NCBI GenBank assembly: GCA_003265685.1
Contig: KZ836131.1
Location: 1 to 32,314 of the forward strand
From: Piscinibacter caeni
GTDB lineage: Bacteria; Pseudomonadota; Gammaproteobacteria; Burkholderiales; Burkholderiaceae_C
Reading direction: 5' to 3'
DNA length: 32,314 nt
Shown here: positions 1 to 12,315 of the stretch, piece by piece
How positions within the stretch are numbered: position 1 is the stretch's first letter
Layout: each line of letters starts with the position of its first letter
The notes under the pieces: generated by a model
Told to the model about the DNA's origin: nothing
The model's input: the letters and a program-made list of their open reading frames with translations, nothing else
Database searches by the model: none
Translations under genes and position numbers: made by a program

Positions 1-2256
1 GGCGCCGGGGCCGCCGGGGCGCTGCTGGTCGGCTGGGCCGTGCTGCCGCCGCGCAGCCGCGTCGGCCGGCCCGACACCCTGCCCGGCGCCGACGGCCGCA
101 TCGCGCTGAACGGCTGGATCCGCATCGCGCCCGACGGCACGGTCGCGCTGGCGATGCCGCGCAGCGAGATGGGCCAGGGCGTTCACACCGCGCTGGTGCT
201 GCTGGCGGCCGAGGAGCTGGAGGTCGCGCCGGCGCGCATCGCGCTGGCCGAGCCCGGCGCGGACACGCTGTACGGCAACGTCGCGCTGGCGGTCGACGCG
301 CTGCCCTTCACGCCCGCCGAGACCGAGCCGGGGCAGCAGGGCGTGACGGTGCTCGCCGCGCGCTGGATCGTCGCCAAGCTGGCGCGCGAGGCCGGCCTCA
401 GCCTGACCGGCGGCTCCAGCAGCGTGGCGGACGCCTGGGAGCCGCTACGCTGGGCTGCGGCCACGGCGCGTGCGCGCCTGCTCGGCGCGGCCTCGCTGCA
501 ATGGCGCCTGCCGGCCGAAGAGCTGACGGTGGCCGACGGCGTGGTCTCGCACGCCGCCGGCGGCCAGCGCGCCCACTACGGCGAGCTGGCCCGGCTGGCC
601 GCCGCCACCCCGCCCGGCGACGTGCGCCTGAAGCCGCGCGAAGCCTGGACGCTGATCGGCCGCCCGCAGCCGCGCCTGGACCTGCCCGCCAAGGTGAGTG
701 GCGCGGCGGTCTTCGGGCTGGACGTGCGCCTGCCCGGGCTGCGCTATGCGGTGGTGCGCCACGCCCCGCAGCTCGGCGGCGCGCCCGGCGCGTTCGAACC
801 GGCGCCGGTGCTGCGCCTGCCGGGTGTCGAGCGTGTCGTGCGCCTGCCCTCGCTGGCCGGCTCGACGCCGGCGCTCGCGGTGGTCGGCCGCAGCACCTGG
901 CACGCGCGGCGCGGCGCCGACGCGCTGGTGGTGGACTGGCGTGCCCCGCCCGCGCGCACGCTCGACAGCGCCGCGATCGCGCTCGAGCTCGAGCGCAGCG
1001 CGCGCCTTGCCGCGCAGGACGGCTCGGGCCATGTGTTCCATGCGCGCGGCGATGCCGACGCGTCGCTGGCCGCAGCCGCGCGCCGCATCGAGAGCGTGTA
1101 CCGGGCGCCGTACCTGGCGCATGCGGCGCTCGAGCCGCTGAACTGCACCGCGCGCGTGGCCGGCGGGCGCGTCGAGCTGTGGGTGCCGACCCAGGTGCCG
1201 AGCTTCGCGCGCGCGGCGGCCGCGCGCATCGCCGAGCTGCCGCCCGAGCGGGTGGTGGTGCATGTCACCGCGCTCGGCGGCGGCTTCGGCCGGCGCCTGG
1301 AGACCGACGTGGTCGCGCAGGCGGTGCGCGTCGCGCTCGAGTGCGGCGGGGCGCCGGTGCAGCTCTCCTGGCCGCGCGAGGAGGACTTCACGCACGACTT
1401 CTACCGCCCCGCCGCCGCCGCGCTGCTGCAGGCCGGGCTGGACGGCGACGGCCGGCTGCAGGTGCTGCGCCTGACCAGCGCCGGCGACGCGCTGGTGCCG
1501 CGTTACTTCGAGCGCAACGCGCCGGGGCTGGCGCCGCCGGTCGAGCTGCCCGACCGCACGGCCAGCGAGGGGCTGTTCGACCTGCCCTACGGCGTGCCGC
1601 ACCAGCGCATCGCGCACCGCGCCACCGACAGCGGCGTGCCGATCGGCTTCTGGCGCTCGGTGGGCCATTCGCATAACGCCTTCTTCGCCGAATGTTTCGT
1701 CGACGAGCTGGCCGCCGCGGCCGGGCGCGACCCGCTCGCCTTCCGGCTCGAGCTGCTGCAGGAGCGGCCGCGCCATGCCGCGGTGCTGCGCCTGGCGGCC
1801 GAGCAGGCCGCCTGGGGGCGCGCGCTGCCGCCCGGCACGGCGCGCGGGCTGGCGCTGCACGAGAGCTTCGGCAGCATCGTCGCGCAGGTGGTGGAGGCAC
1901 GGCTCGCCGACGGCCGTCCGTCGGTGCAGCGGGTCGTGGTGGCGGCCGACGTCGGCACCGTCGTCAACCCGGACACGGTGGTGCAGCAGATGGAAGGTTC
2001 GGTCCTGTTCGCGCTCTCGGCGGCGCTGTACGGCCGCATCGACATCGTCGCGAGCCGGGTGCAGCAGACCAACTTCCCCGGCCAGCCGATCGCGACGCTG
2101 GCCGAGACGCCGCGCATCGAGGTGCACCTGGTGCCGAGCACGCGGCCGCCGGCCGGCGTCGGCGAGCCCGGCGTGCCGCCGTTCGCGCCGGCACTGGCCA
2201 ATGCGCTGTTCGCCCTGACGGGCAGGCGGCTGCGCGAGCTGCCGCTGGTGCCCTGA
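1..2256 (+). CDS. Molybdopterin-binding aldehyde/isoquinoline oxidoreductase, beta (large) subunit, 5'-truncated
   Basis: The reading frame is open from the first base, so the gene starts upstream of the window; a GTG at 40 is unlikely to be the true start. The first visible residues (GAAGALLVGWAVLPPRSR) look like the hydrophobic end of a Tat signal, as in periplasmic IorB-type proteins. The family is the xanthine dehydrogenase-like molybdenum hydroxylase large subunit, which binds molybdopterin cytosine dinucleotide and hydroxylates aldehydes or N-heterocycles. A small 2Fe-2S subunit is usually encoded next to it; none lies downstream here, so it would be upstream. Visible motifs are GGGFGRR (about 1277-1297) and a C-terminal GVGEPG holding the likely catalytic Glu (about 2158-2175). 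About 750 residues are visible, near the full family length. The family is secure, but the substrate cannot be read from the sequence. Confidence 0.88.
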   Translation, partial: GAGAAGALLVGWAVLPPRSRVGRPDTLPGADGRIALNGWIRIAPDGTVALAMPRSEMGQGVHTALVLLAAEELEVAPARIALAEPGADTLYGNVALAVDALPFTPAETEPGQQGVTVLAARWIVAKLAREAGLSLTGGSSSVADAWEPLRWAAATARARLLGAASLQWRLPAEELTVADGVVSHAAGGQRAHYGELARLAAATPPGDVRLKPREAWTLIGRPQPRLDLPAKVSGAAVFGLDVRLPGLRYAVVRHAPQLGGAPGAFEPAPVLRLPGVERVVRLPSLAGSTPALAVVGRSTWHARRGADALVVDWRAPPARTLDSAAIALELERSARLAAQDGSGHVFHARGDADASLAAAARRIESVYRAPYLAHAALEPLNCTARVAGGRVELWVPTQVPSFARAAAARIAELPPERVVVHVTALGGGFGRRLETDVVAQAVRVALECGGAPVQLSWPREEDFTHDFYRPAAAALLQAGLDGDGRLQVLRLTSAGDALVPRYFERNAPGLAPPVELPDRTASEGLFDLPYGVPHQRIAHRATDSGVPIGFWRSVGHSHNAFFAECFVDELAAAAGRDPLAFRLELLQERPRHAAVLRLAAEQAAWGRALPPGTARGLALHESFGSIVAQVVEARLADGRPSVQRVVVAADVGTVVNPDTVVQQMEGSVLFALSAALYGRIDIVASRVQQTNFPGQPIATLAETPRIEVHLVPSTRPPAGVGEPGVPPFAPALANALFALTGRRLRELPLVP

Positions 2257-2277
2257 ACCGCGCGGCGGGCGGCCGCG

Positions 2278-5200
2278 TCAGGCCGCCGCCCCGCTGCGCC
2301 GCAGGTGCCGCGCCAGCGTCTCGCGCAAGCGCGCGGGGTCGATCGGCTTGGTCAGGAAGTCGTTCATGCCGCTGGCCAGCGCGTCGTCGCGCTCGCCCAC
2401 CAGCGCGGCGGCGGTCAGCGCGACGATCGGCAGCGTCTGTGCGTCGTAACGCTCGCGCAGCCGGCGCACCGCGGCGTGGCCGCTCAGCACCGGCATGTGC
2501 ACGTCCATCAGCACCAGGTCGAAGGGCGCGCCGGCAGCGGCCGCGGCGTCCACCGCCTCGACCGCCTGGGCGCCGTCGCCCGCCTGCGCCACGCGCAGGC
2601 CCCATTGCTCGAGCATCGCGACGACGATCAGCATGTTGACCGGGTTGTCCTCGGCCACCAGCACGCGCGCCGGCGGCAGCGGCGCGTCGGCGGCCTCGCC
2701 GGCCGGCGCGGGGGCGGCGCCCTCGGCCACCGGCGGCAACGGCAGCTCGGCCCAGAACACGCTGCCGCGTCCGGGGCGGCTGTCCACGCCGACGTTGCCG
2801 CCCATCAGCTGGGCCAGCTCGCGGCAGATCGACAGCCCGAGCCCGGTGCCGCCGTAGCGCCGCGTGATCGACTCGTCGGCCTGCGTGAACGGCGTGAACA
2901 GGCGCTGCTGGGTCTCCGGGTCGATGCCCGGGCCGCTGTCGTGCACCGCCAGGCGGATGCGGCCGCCGTCCGCGCCGGCCTCGATGCGCACCCGGCCACG
3001 CTCGGTGAACTTGAGCGCGTTGGCGACGAAGTTGGTCAGGATCTGGCGCACCCGCAACGGGTCGCCGCGCACATGGGCCGGCAGCGCCGGGTCGATCTGC
3101 AGCTCGAGCTGCAGGCCCTTGGCCTCGGCCAGCGAGCGGTAGGCATGGTGCACCGAGGCGATCGTCTCGCGCAGCGCGAACGGCAGGTCCTCCAGGCTCA
3201 CCTGGCCGGCCTCGACCTTGGACAGGTCGAGGATGTCGGAGATGATGCCCGCCAGGCTCTGCGCGCTGTCCACCATCTGCGCCAGGTACTGCTGGCGGCG
3301 TGCCTCGTTCTGGCCCGGCTGCATCGCCAGCCGCGCCAGCCCGAGCAGGCCGTTGAGCGGGGTGCGGATCTCGTGGCTGGTGTTGGCCAGGAAGGCGCTC
3401 TTGGCACGGCTGGCGGCCTCGGCCGCGTCGCGCGCCGCGGCCAGCGCCAGCTGCGTCTGGCGCCGTTCGGTGATGTCCTCGGCGGTCCACAGCGTGCCGC
3501 CGCCGATCGGGTGCGCGGGGTCGACCGAGCGCGCCTGCAGCCGGCACCAGAACAGGCTGCCGTCGCGCCGGCGCAGCTGCACCTCGACGTCGTAGCCGCG
3601 GCGCAGGCGCAGCGCGCCGAGCGCGTCGCGCCGCACGGCGCGGAAGCGCGCCTCGTCGGGCCACAGCGTGGACAGCGCCGCGCCGCGCAGCTCCTCCTCG
3701 CTGAAGCCGAACATCTCGGCATGGCGCGCGTTGATGCGCACGATGCGCTGGCCGCGCACGAAGGCGATCGCCAGCGAGACGGTGTTCAGGATCGCCTCGA
3801 CCTCCAGGCGCGAACGCTCGCTGGCGCTGACGTCGCGCGCGCTCAGCACCATCAGGCGCCGCCCCTCGAAGGCGACGCGCGCGGCCGACACCAGCATCGG
3901 CACGCGGCTGCCGTCGCGGCGCCGGAACAGCAGCGGTTCGCCCTCGACGCTGCCCTGCGTGCGCACGCGCTCGACGAAGCGCACGCGGTCCGCGGCGTCG
4001 TTCCAGGTGCCGAGCTCGAGCGAGCTGCGCCCCACCGCCTCGGCACGGCTCCAGCCGAAGATGTCGGTGAAGCGCTGGTTGACCAGCACGAAGCGGCCGC
4101 TGTCCAGGTCGGTCAGCGCCATCACGTCCGGGCTGGTGGCGAACAGGTGCGACAGCATCGCCTCGGAGCGGCGCAGCGCCGCCTCGGTGGCCTTGCGCGC
4201 GGTGATGTCGACGTAGATCGTCAGCAGTGCCGGCCCGCCGGCGGTGGCCACGCGCACCGCGGTGGCCTGCACCGCGACGCCCTGCCCGCTGACCGAGCGC
4301 ATCGCGTAGTCGACCACCGGCAGCGCCTGGCCGACGCCGAGCCGCTCGGACTGCGCCATGCGCTCGCGCACCTGCTCGCGCTGCTCGGGCGCGCCGAAAT
4401 GCTCGAGCAGGTGCGCGCCCTTCATCGCCGCGCCGTCGCGGTAGCCGAACAGCTGCGCGGCGGCCTCGTTGGCGTCCAGCACCGTGCCGCGCCGGTGCAG
4501 CACCAGCGCGGTGGGCGAGCGCTCGAACAGCGCCCGGTAGCGCGACTCGCTGGCCGCCACCGCCTGCTGCGCGCGCACCTGCTCGGTGACGTCGCGCCCC
4601 ACGCCCCAGTAGCCGGTGAACACGCCGCCGGCGTCGAAGCGCGGCTCGCCGGAGAAGCTGATGAAGCGCACCCGGCCCTTCGGGTCGGAGCGCTGCAGCA
4701 GCAGGTTGGCGAACGGCCGGTGCGCCTCCAGGTCGGCGCGGTGGGCGTCGGCGCGCTCCGCGTCGTCGTCCAGCAGGCCGGCGTCCCAGGGCGTGCGGCC
4801 GATCAGGCGCTGCACGTCCGGGTGGTCGGCGCGGCCCTGGGCGTCGCCGACGCGTGTGAAGCGGAACTCCGCGTCCTGCTCCCAGGTCCAGTCGGCCGCG
4901 ATCGCCAGCAGGCCGCGGAAGCGCCGCTCGCGCTCGGCGCTGTCGTGCAGCAGGCGCTGCAGGACGCGGCGCAACAGCAGCCCGGCGGTGGCGGCACAGG
5001 CGATCAGCGTCAGGTGGAACGGCAGCAGCAGGTGCCAGCTCGCATCGCGCTGCACCCAGGCCACCGTGGCCACGGTGCACACGCCGGCGGCCGCCAGCAT
5101 GACGCCCTGGCGCGTACCGGCCACCACCGCCAGCAGGCAGGCCATCAGCCCGATGAAGCCGAAGGCCGGGTGGCGCAGCCCGTCGCCGAGCAGCACGCCG

Positions 5201-5490
5201 GTCGCCCCGATGAGCGCCGTGGCGGCCAGCGCCAGCCCGAACAGCGCGCCGCCCACCGGGAAGCGCTCGTCGACGCTGCGCCGCCAGGCCACCGCGTTGG
5301 CCAGCGCGTGGGCGGCCAGCGCCGCGGCCAGGAGCCGCTGCGGCAGCGGCGCCAGCGACAGCGGCAGCAGCGCCACCAGCAGCGCGCCGGCGAACCCGCC
5401 CGCCGCCGAGGTGGCGAAGAGCAGCCGCCCGATCGCGCGCAAGGCGGTCGGCAGCGGCTCGGCCGGCGGGGAACGGGGCGCGTCGATCAT
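2278..5490 (-). CDS. Membrane-bound multi-PAS hybrid sensor histidine kinase/response regulator (copy 1)
   Basis: This 1070-residue protein (from ATG at 5490) has about six hydrophobic N-terminal segments (residues about 20-175). Four PAS-type sensor modules follow (about 185-305, 313-430, 445-560, 565-685). Then come a HisKA domain with SHEIRTPLNG (His706), an HATPase domain (NALKF, DSGPGI, GGTGLGLSI) and a C-terminal receiver with VAEDNPVN, acceptor Asp996 in LMDVHMP and the TKP lysine. It should autophosphorylate on His and pass phosphate to its own Asp; no Hpt domain is present, so an external phosphotransfer partner is expected. The signal is unknown. It lies 54 bases after its paralogue (8373-5545), probably co-transcribed, and converges on the oxidoreductase gene. 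A GTG at 5532 would add 14 residues; the ATG was chosen because the extra stretch is Arg/Pro-rich and not family-like. Confidence 0.9.
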   Translation of the reverse strand: MIDAPRSPPAEPLPTALRAIGRLLFATSAAGGFAGALLVALLPLSLAPLPQRLLAAALAAHALANAVAWRRSVDERFPVGGALFGLALAATALIGATGVLLGDGLRHPAFGFIGLMACLLAVVAGTRQGVMLAAAGVCTVATVAWVQRDASWHLLLPFHLTLIACAATAGLLLRRVLQRLLHDSAERERRFRGLLAIAADWTWEQDAEFRFTRVGDAQGRADHPDVQRLIGRTPWDAGLLDDDAERADAHRADLEAHRPFANLLLQRSDPKGRVRFISFSGEPRFDAGGVFTGYWGVGRDVTEQVRAQQAVAASESRYRALFERSPTALVLHRRGTVLDANEAAAQLFGYRDGAAMKGAHLLEHFGAPEQREQVRERMAQSERLGVGQALPVVDYAMRSVSGQGVAVQATAVRVATAGGPALLTIYVDITARKATEAALRRSEAMLSHLFATSPDVMALTDLDSGRFVLVNQRFTDIFGWSRAEAVGRSSLELGTWNDAADRVRFVERVRTQGSVEGEPLLFRRRDGSRVPMLVSAARVAFEGRRLMVLSARDVSASERSRLEVEAILNTVSLAIAFVRGQRIVRINARHAEMFGFSEEELRGAALSTLWPDEARFRAVRRDALGALRLRRGYDVEVQLRRRDGSLFWCRLQARSVDPAHPIGGGTLWTAEDITERRQTQLALAAARDAAEAASRAKSAFLANTSHEIRTPLNGLLGLARLAMQPGQNEARRQQYLAQMVDSAQSLAGIISDILDLSKVEAGQVSLEDLPFALRETIASVHHAYRSLAEAKGLQLELQIDPALPAHVRGDPLRVRQILTNFVANALKFTERGRVRIEAGADGGRIRLAVHDSGPGIDPETQQRLFTPFTQADESITRRYGGTGLGLSICRELAQLMGGNVGVDSRPGRGSVFWAELPLPPVAEGAAPAPAGEAADAPLPPARVLVAEDNPVNMLIVVAMLEQWGLRVAQAGDGAQAVEAVDAAAAAGAPFDLVLMDVHMPVLSGHAAVRRLRERYDAQTLPIVALTAAALVGERDDALASGMNDFLTKPIDPARLRETLARHLRRSGAAA

Positions 5491-5544
5491 GGGCGGCGGG
5501 TTCCGGGCGCCGCGCCGGCGCGGCGCAGGCACGGGCCGGCCATG

Positions 5545-8373
5545 TTAGCTGTCGAGCACCGACCGCAGCGTGTCGTGCAGGCGGCGCGCGTCGATCGGCT
5601 TGGTCAGGAACCCCGACATGCCGGCCTGCAGCGCCTCCTCGCGCTCGGAGGTCAGCGCCGCGGCGGTGAGCGCGATGATGGGCAGGCCGCGCCCGGCCGG
5701 CGTGGCGCGCAGCCGGCGCGTCGCCTCGTGGCCGCTCATCACCGGCATGTGCACGTCCATCAGCACCGCGTCGAACGGGCGCCCGGCGCGGGCCGCGGCC
5801 TCGACCGCGGCGATCGCGGCCTGGCCGTCGCCGGCCTGCGTGACCTCCACGCCCCACTGCTCGAGCAGGGCGACCGCGATCGTCATGTTGACCGCGTTGT
5901 CCTCGACCATCAGCACGCGCCGCCCGGCCAGCCGGTGCTCGCGGTCCAGCGCACCGAAGACCGACACCGTGTCGGCCGCCTCGCCCGGCGCCAGCGGCAG
6001 CTCGGCCCAGAAGCAGCTTCCGCGGCCCGGCTCGCTGGCCACGCCGACCCGGCCGTGCATCAGGGCGGCCAGCTCGCGGCAGATCGACAGGCCCAGGCCG
6101 CTGCCGCCGAAGCGCCGGGTGGTGGACTGGTCGGCCTGCGTGAAGGGGTGGAACAGGCGCGCCTGCACCTCCGGCGCGATGCCCGGGCCGCTGTCCTCGA
6201 CCTCGAAGCGCAGCCGCTCGCCCTGCAGCGGCACGGCGCGCAGCGCGATCGAGCCGTGCGCGGTGAACTTGAGCGCGTTGTTCAGGTAGTTGGCCAGGAT
6301 CTGCCGCAGGCGCACCGGGTCGCCGCGCACCCAGTCGGGCAGCCCGCGGCCGATCTGCAGCTCGAAGCCGAGGCCGCGCGTGTCGGCCAGGCTGCCGTAC
6401 ACCCGCGCCAGCGAGGCGAGCAGCTCGTGCAGGTCGAAGTCGACCGACTCGACCTCGAGCTTGCCGGCCTCGATCTTGGACAGGTCGAGCACGTCGGAGA
6501 TCAGCGCCGAGAGCGTCTCCGCGCTCTCGGCGATCTGCTCCAGGTAGCGGTGGCGGCGCTCGTCGTCCAGGTCGGGCCGGCGCGCCAGGCGTGCCAGCCC
6601 GACCAGGCCGTTGAGCGGGGTGCGGATCTCGTGGCTGGTGTTGGCCAGGAAGGCGGTCTTGGCGCGGCTGGCGGCCTCGGCGTCGTCGCGCGCCTTGGCC
6701 AGCGCCTGCTCGGTGCGGCGCCGCTCGGTGATGTCCTCGACGATCCAGATCGTGCCGCCGCGCATCGGGTGCGTCGGGTCGACCGCCTTGGCCAGCATGC
6801 GGCACCAGAAGCGGCTGCCGTCGCGCCGCGTCAGCTCGCGCACGAACTCGATCGATTCGCCGCACGAGAGCGCCGGGCCGATCAGCGCGCCGATCTCCGC
6901 GTACTCCGCATCGCTCGCCCAGACGGCGCGCCCCGGCTGGCCGGCCAGCGTGCCGACCGCCCAGCCGAGCATCTTCTCCAGCGCCGGGTTGGCCTGCACG
7001 AACACCCGCTCGCGCGTGAAGCCGATGCCCAGCGAGGCGTTGGCGAGCACCGCCTCGTGGGCCAGCCGGGTGCGCTCGGCGGCCGTCACGTCGCGCCCGT
7101 TGAGCACGATGTAGCTGCCCTCCTCGAGGCGGAAGCGCACCGCCGAGACCAGCAGCGAGAAGCGCTGGCCGGACTTGGAGACGAACTCGATCGGCAGGTC
7201 GCGCACCGCGCCGTCGTCGGCGAGCCGGCGCACGAAGTCCTCGCGCTGCGCCCGGTCGCCCCAGACGCCGATGTCCAGCGAGGTGCGGCCGATCACCTCC
7301 GCCGCGCGCCAGCCGCTGTAGCGCTCGAAGGCGTCGTTGACCATCACGTAGCGGCCGGTGGCCGCATCGGTCAGGGTGATCAGGTCGGGGCTGGTCGTCA
7401 CCAGGTGCGACAGCAGCGCCTCAGAGCGCCGCAGCGCCTCCGCGGCCACCACCTGCTCGGTCATGTCGCGGGTCACGCCCCAGTAGCCGAGGAATCGGCC
7501 GTCGGGCGCGAAGCGCGGCTCGCCGCTGACCAGCTCGTGGCGTTGCGTGCCGTCGGGCAGCGTCCGGCGTGCCGGCAGGTTGCGGAACGGCCGGCGCGCC
7601 TCGAGGTCGGCACGGTGTGCGGCCAGCACCTGCGGCTCGAGCCACAGGTCCGGCGCCTCCCAGGGCGCGAAGCCGGGGCGCGACTCGATCACGAAGCGCC
7701 CGTCGGGCAGCGGCTTCCACAGCGCCTGCACGCGGAACTGCTGGTCCATCTCCCAGTACGAGTCGGCGGCGATGCCGAGCAGGCCCTGGAAGCGCAGCTC
7801 GCGCTCGCGGCTCACGCCGAGGTAGTGCGAGAACACCCGCGTGACGAGCAGGCCGCCGGCCAGCCCGATGGCGAGCACGAACAGGTGGATGCCGAGCCGG
7901 CGCGGCAGCGGCATCGTCGCCAGCGCGCTCACGCCCGGGATCCAGCCGGCCGCCTCGGCCAGCGCCAGGCCGACGAACACGCTCGCGCAGGCCAGGGCCA
8001 GCCCGATGCCGGCGCGGGTATCGACGGTCGCGGCGATGAGCAGCGTGAAGAGCGTCAAGGCGCCCATGGCCGGCGTGTTCAGCCCCCAGCCGTTGGCCAG
8101 GGCGGTGCCGCCCGCCAGCCCGAGGCCGGCCAGGCACAGCGCCACCACGCCGGCGCTGCCGCCCCAGCGCGGCCAGCGCAGCGCCGCCAGGCTGTACAGC
8201 GACATGCCGACGAAGCCGATCGCCAGCGCCAGGCGCAGCCCGGGCGGCGCGCCGCGTGCCAGCCAGGCCAGCAGCGCAGCGCCCAGGCCGACCGCGGCGA
8301 AGGTCGCGAACAGGTAGCGCTGCACCAGGGCGCGCACCGCGTCGCGAGGGTCGGAGAGCACGGAGGGGTTCAA
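5545..8373 (-). CDS. Membrane-bound multi-PAS hybrid sensor histidine kinase/response regulator (copy 2)
   Basis: This 942-residue paralogue of the downstream kinase has an N-terminal membrane region (residues about 18-180). Three PAS-type modules follow (about 190-305, 315-430, 435-550). The HisKA domain has SHEIRTPLNG (His581), the HATPase domain has NALKF, DSGPGI and GGSGLGLSI, and the receiver has VEDNAVN, Asp873 in LMDVHMP and FLTKP. It has one PAS fewer than copy 1. The stop is TAA at 5545-5547. The start used is a TTG at 8373; no clear ribosome site precedes it, and a GTG four codons later is an alternative. Like copy 1 it lacks an Hpt domain. The two share the same module order and a 52-base identical block over the kinase phosphorylation site, so they arose by tandem duplication. 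The signal is unknown. Confidence 0.88.
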   Translation of the reverse strand: MNPSVLSDPRDAVRALVQRYLFATFAAVGLGAALLAWLARGAPPGLRLALAIGFVGMSLYSLAALRWPRWGGSAGVVALCLAGLGLAGGTALANGWGLNTPAMGALTLFTLLIAATVDTRAGIGLALACASVFVGLALAEAAGWIPGVSALATMPLPRRLGIHLFVLAIGLAGGLLVTRVFSHYLGVSRERELRFQGLLGIAADSYWEMDQQFRVQALWKPLPDGRFVIESRPGFAPWEAPDLWLEPQVLAAHRADLEARRPFRNLPARRTLPDGTQRHELVSGEPRFAPDGRFLGYWGVTRDMTEQVVAAEALRRSEALLSHLVTTSPDLITLTDAATGRYVMVNDAFERYSGWRAAEVIGRTSLDIGVWGDRAQREDFVRRLADDGAVRDLPIEFVSKSGQRFSLLVSAVRFRLEEGSYIVLNGRDVTAAERTRLAHEAVLANASLGIGFTRERVFVQANPALEKMLGWAVGTLAGQPGRAVWASDAEYAEIGALIGPALSCGESIEFVRELTRRDGSRFWCRMLAKAVDPTHPMRGGTIWIVEDITERRRTEQALAKARDDAEAASRAKTAFLANTSHEIRTPLNGLVGLARLARRPDLDDERRHRYLEQIAESAETLSALISDVLDLSKIEAGKLEVESVDFDLHELLASLARVYGSLADTRGLGFELQIGRGLPDWVRGDPVRLRQILANYLNNALKFTAHGSIALRAVPLQGERLRFEVEDSGPGIAPEVQARLFHPFTQADQSTTRRFGGSGLGLSICRELAALMHGRVGVASEPGRGSCFWAELPLAPGEAADTVSVFGALDREHRLAGRRVLMVEDNAVNMTIAVALLEQWGVEVTQAGDGQAAIAAVEAAARAGRPFDAVLMDVHMPVMSGHEATRRLRATPAGRGLPIIALTAAALTSEREEALQAGMSGFLTKPIDARRLHDTLRSVLDS

Positions 8374-8440
8374 GGGCGGCTCGGGCAGGGCTCGGCCATC
8401 GGCCGTCCCGACACTATCGGCCAGCGGCCGTCGGGCTTGA

Positions 8441-9277
8441 TCAGGAACTGCCCTGGGCCGCGGCCAATGCCGCGCGGGTCGCCAGCGCCGCTTCGCGCGC
8501 CGCGGCCGCGAACTCGTTGCTGCGGCTGGCGTACAGGATGGCGCGTGACGAATTGACGATGATCGGCGCGCTGCTGCGCTCGCTCGAGCCGCGCCAGCCG
8601 GCGCGCACCGTGGCCGCCGCGTCGCCGCCCTGCGCGCCCACGCCCGGGATCAGCAGCGGCAGCGTGGGCGCCAGCGCGCGCACGCGCTCGATCTCGGCCG
8701 GGAAGGTGGCGCCGACCACCAGGCCGAGCTGGCCGGTGCGGTTCCAGGGGCCCGCGGCCAGCCGCGCCACCTGCTCGTACAGCAGGTCGCCGGTGACCAG
8801 GCGCTGCGCCTGCAGGTCCGAGCCGCCCGGGTTGGAGGTGCGGCACAGCAGGAACAGGCCCTTGTCCTCCCAGGCCAGCCAGGGCTCGAGCGAATCGAAG
8901 CCCATGTAGGGCGAGAGCGTCACCGCGTCGGCCTGGTAGCGCTCGAAGGCCTCGCGGGCGTACTGCTCGGCGGTGCTGCCGATGTCGCCGCGCTTGGCGT
9001 CCAGGATGACCGGCACGTCCGGCGCGGCCTTGTGGATGTAGGCGACCAGCCGCTCGAGCTGGTCCTCCGCGCGCTGCGCGGCGAAGTAGGCCACCTGCGG
9101 CTTGTAGGCGATCACCAGGTCGCGCGTCGCGTCGACGATGGTGGCGCAGAAGTCGAAGATGCGTGCCGGTTCGTGCTGCCACGCGCCGGGGAACTTGGCG
9201 GGCTCGGGGTCGAGCCCGACGCACAGCAGCGAACGATTGGCGCGTTCGGCGGCGTGCAGCATGTCGGTGAAGCGCAT
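8441..9277 (-). CDS. pyrF: Orotidine 5'-phosphate decarboxylase (PyrF, type 2)
   Basis: This cytoplasmic enzyme converts OMP to UMP, the last step of de novo UMP synthesis. The 278-residue length fits the longer type 2 form. Visible motifs are [13 protein letters not shown] near the N terminus, the catalytic [10 protein letters not shown] (Asp93, Lys95, Asp98), [12 protein letters not shown] and [13 protein letters not shown] near the C terminus. The ATG at 9277 has a GGGAGA ribosome site a few bases upstream. It begins 14 bases after the purB stop on the same strand, so the two nucleotide genes probably form a transcript. There is no sign of damage. Confidence 0.97.
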   Translation of the reverse strand: MRFTDMLHAAERANRSLLCVGLDPEPAKFPGAWQHEPARIFDFCATIVDATRDLVIAYKPQVAYFAAQRAEDQLERLVAYIHKAAPDVPVILDAKRGDIGSTAEQYAREAFERYQADAVTLSPYMGFDSLEPWLAWEDKGLFLLCRTSNPGGSDLQAQRLVTGDLLYEQVARLAAGPWNRTGQLGLVVGATFPAEIERVRALAPTLPLLIPGVGAQGGDAAATVRAGWRGSSERSSAPIIVNSSRAILYASRSNEFAAAAREAALATRAALAAAQGSS

Positions 9278-9291
9278 CGCCGTCTCCCGTT

Positions 9292-12250
<2,959 letters not shown>

Positions 12251-12282
12251 GGGGTCCTCCCGGTTCGAAACGGTGATTCGTC

Positions 12283-12312
12283 GGTGAGTACCGCGCCGGG
12301 GCCCGAAAGGTT
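12283..12312 (-). promoter_or_regulatory. Candidate ECF-sigma promoter of the cytochrome/barrel operon
   Basis: Read on the minus strand, a -35-like AACCTTT (12312-12306) is followed after 13 bases by a -10-like GGTACTCACC (12292-12283), about 33 bases before the ATG at 12250. The same two-part motif and near-identical spacing occur ahead of the ECF sigma gene (13333-13362) and of the HxH lipoprotein gene (15917-15945). Assignment to that sigma factor is inference from the shared motif. Confidence 0.55.
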
Positions 12313-12315
12313 CGA

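Noticed and set aside
445-2127. Minus-strand open frame opposite the molybdenum oxidoreductase
   Set aside because: Antisense shadow; the plus strand carries GGGFGRR and GVGEPG motifs in a full-length family match.
1964-6865. A 1633-codon minus-strand open frame overlapping the kinases in another frame
   Set aside because: Its translation is an out-of-frame shadow rich in Ala/Arg/Pro, and it runs through both real genes.
2305-8556. A 2083-codon open frame on the plus strand across the two kinase genes
   Set aside because: It is antisense to two clear hybrid kinases; its product is Arg/Gln/His-rich low-complexity sequence without domains, as expected from the complement of very GC-rich coding DNA.
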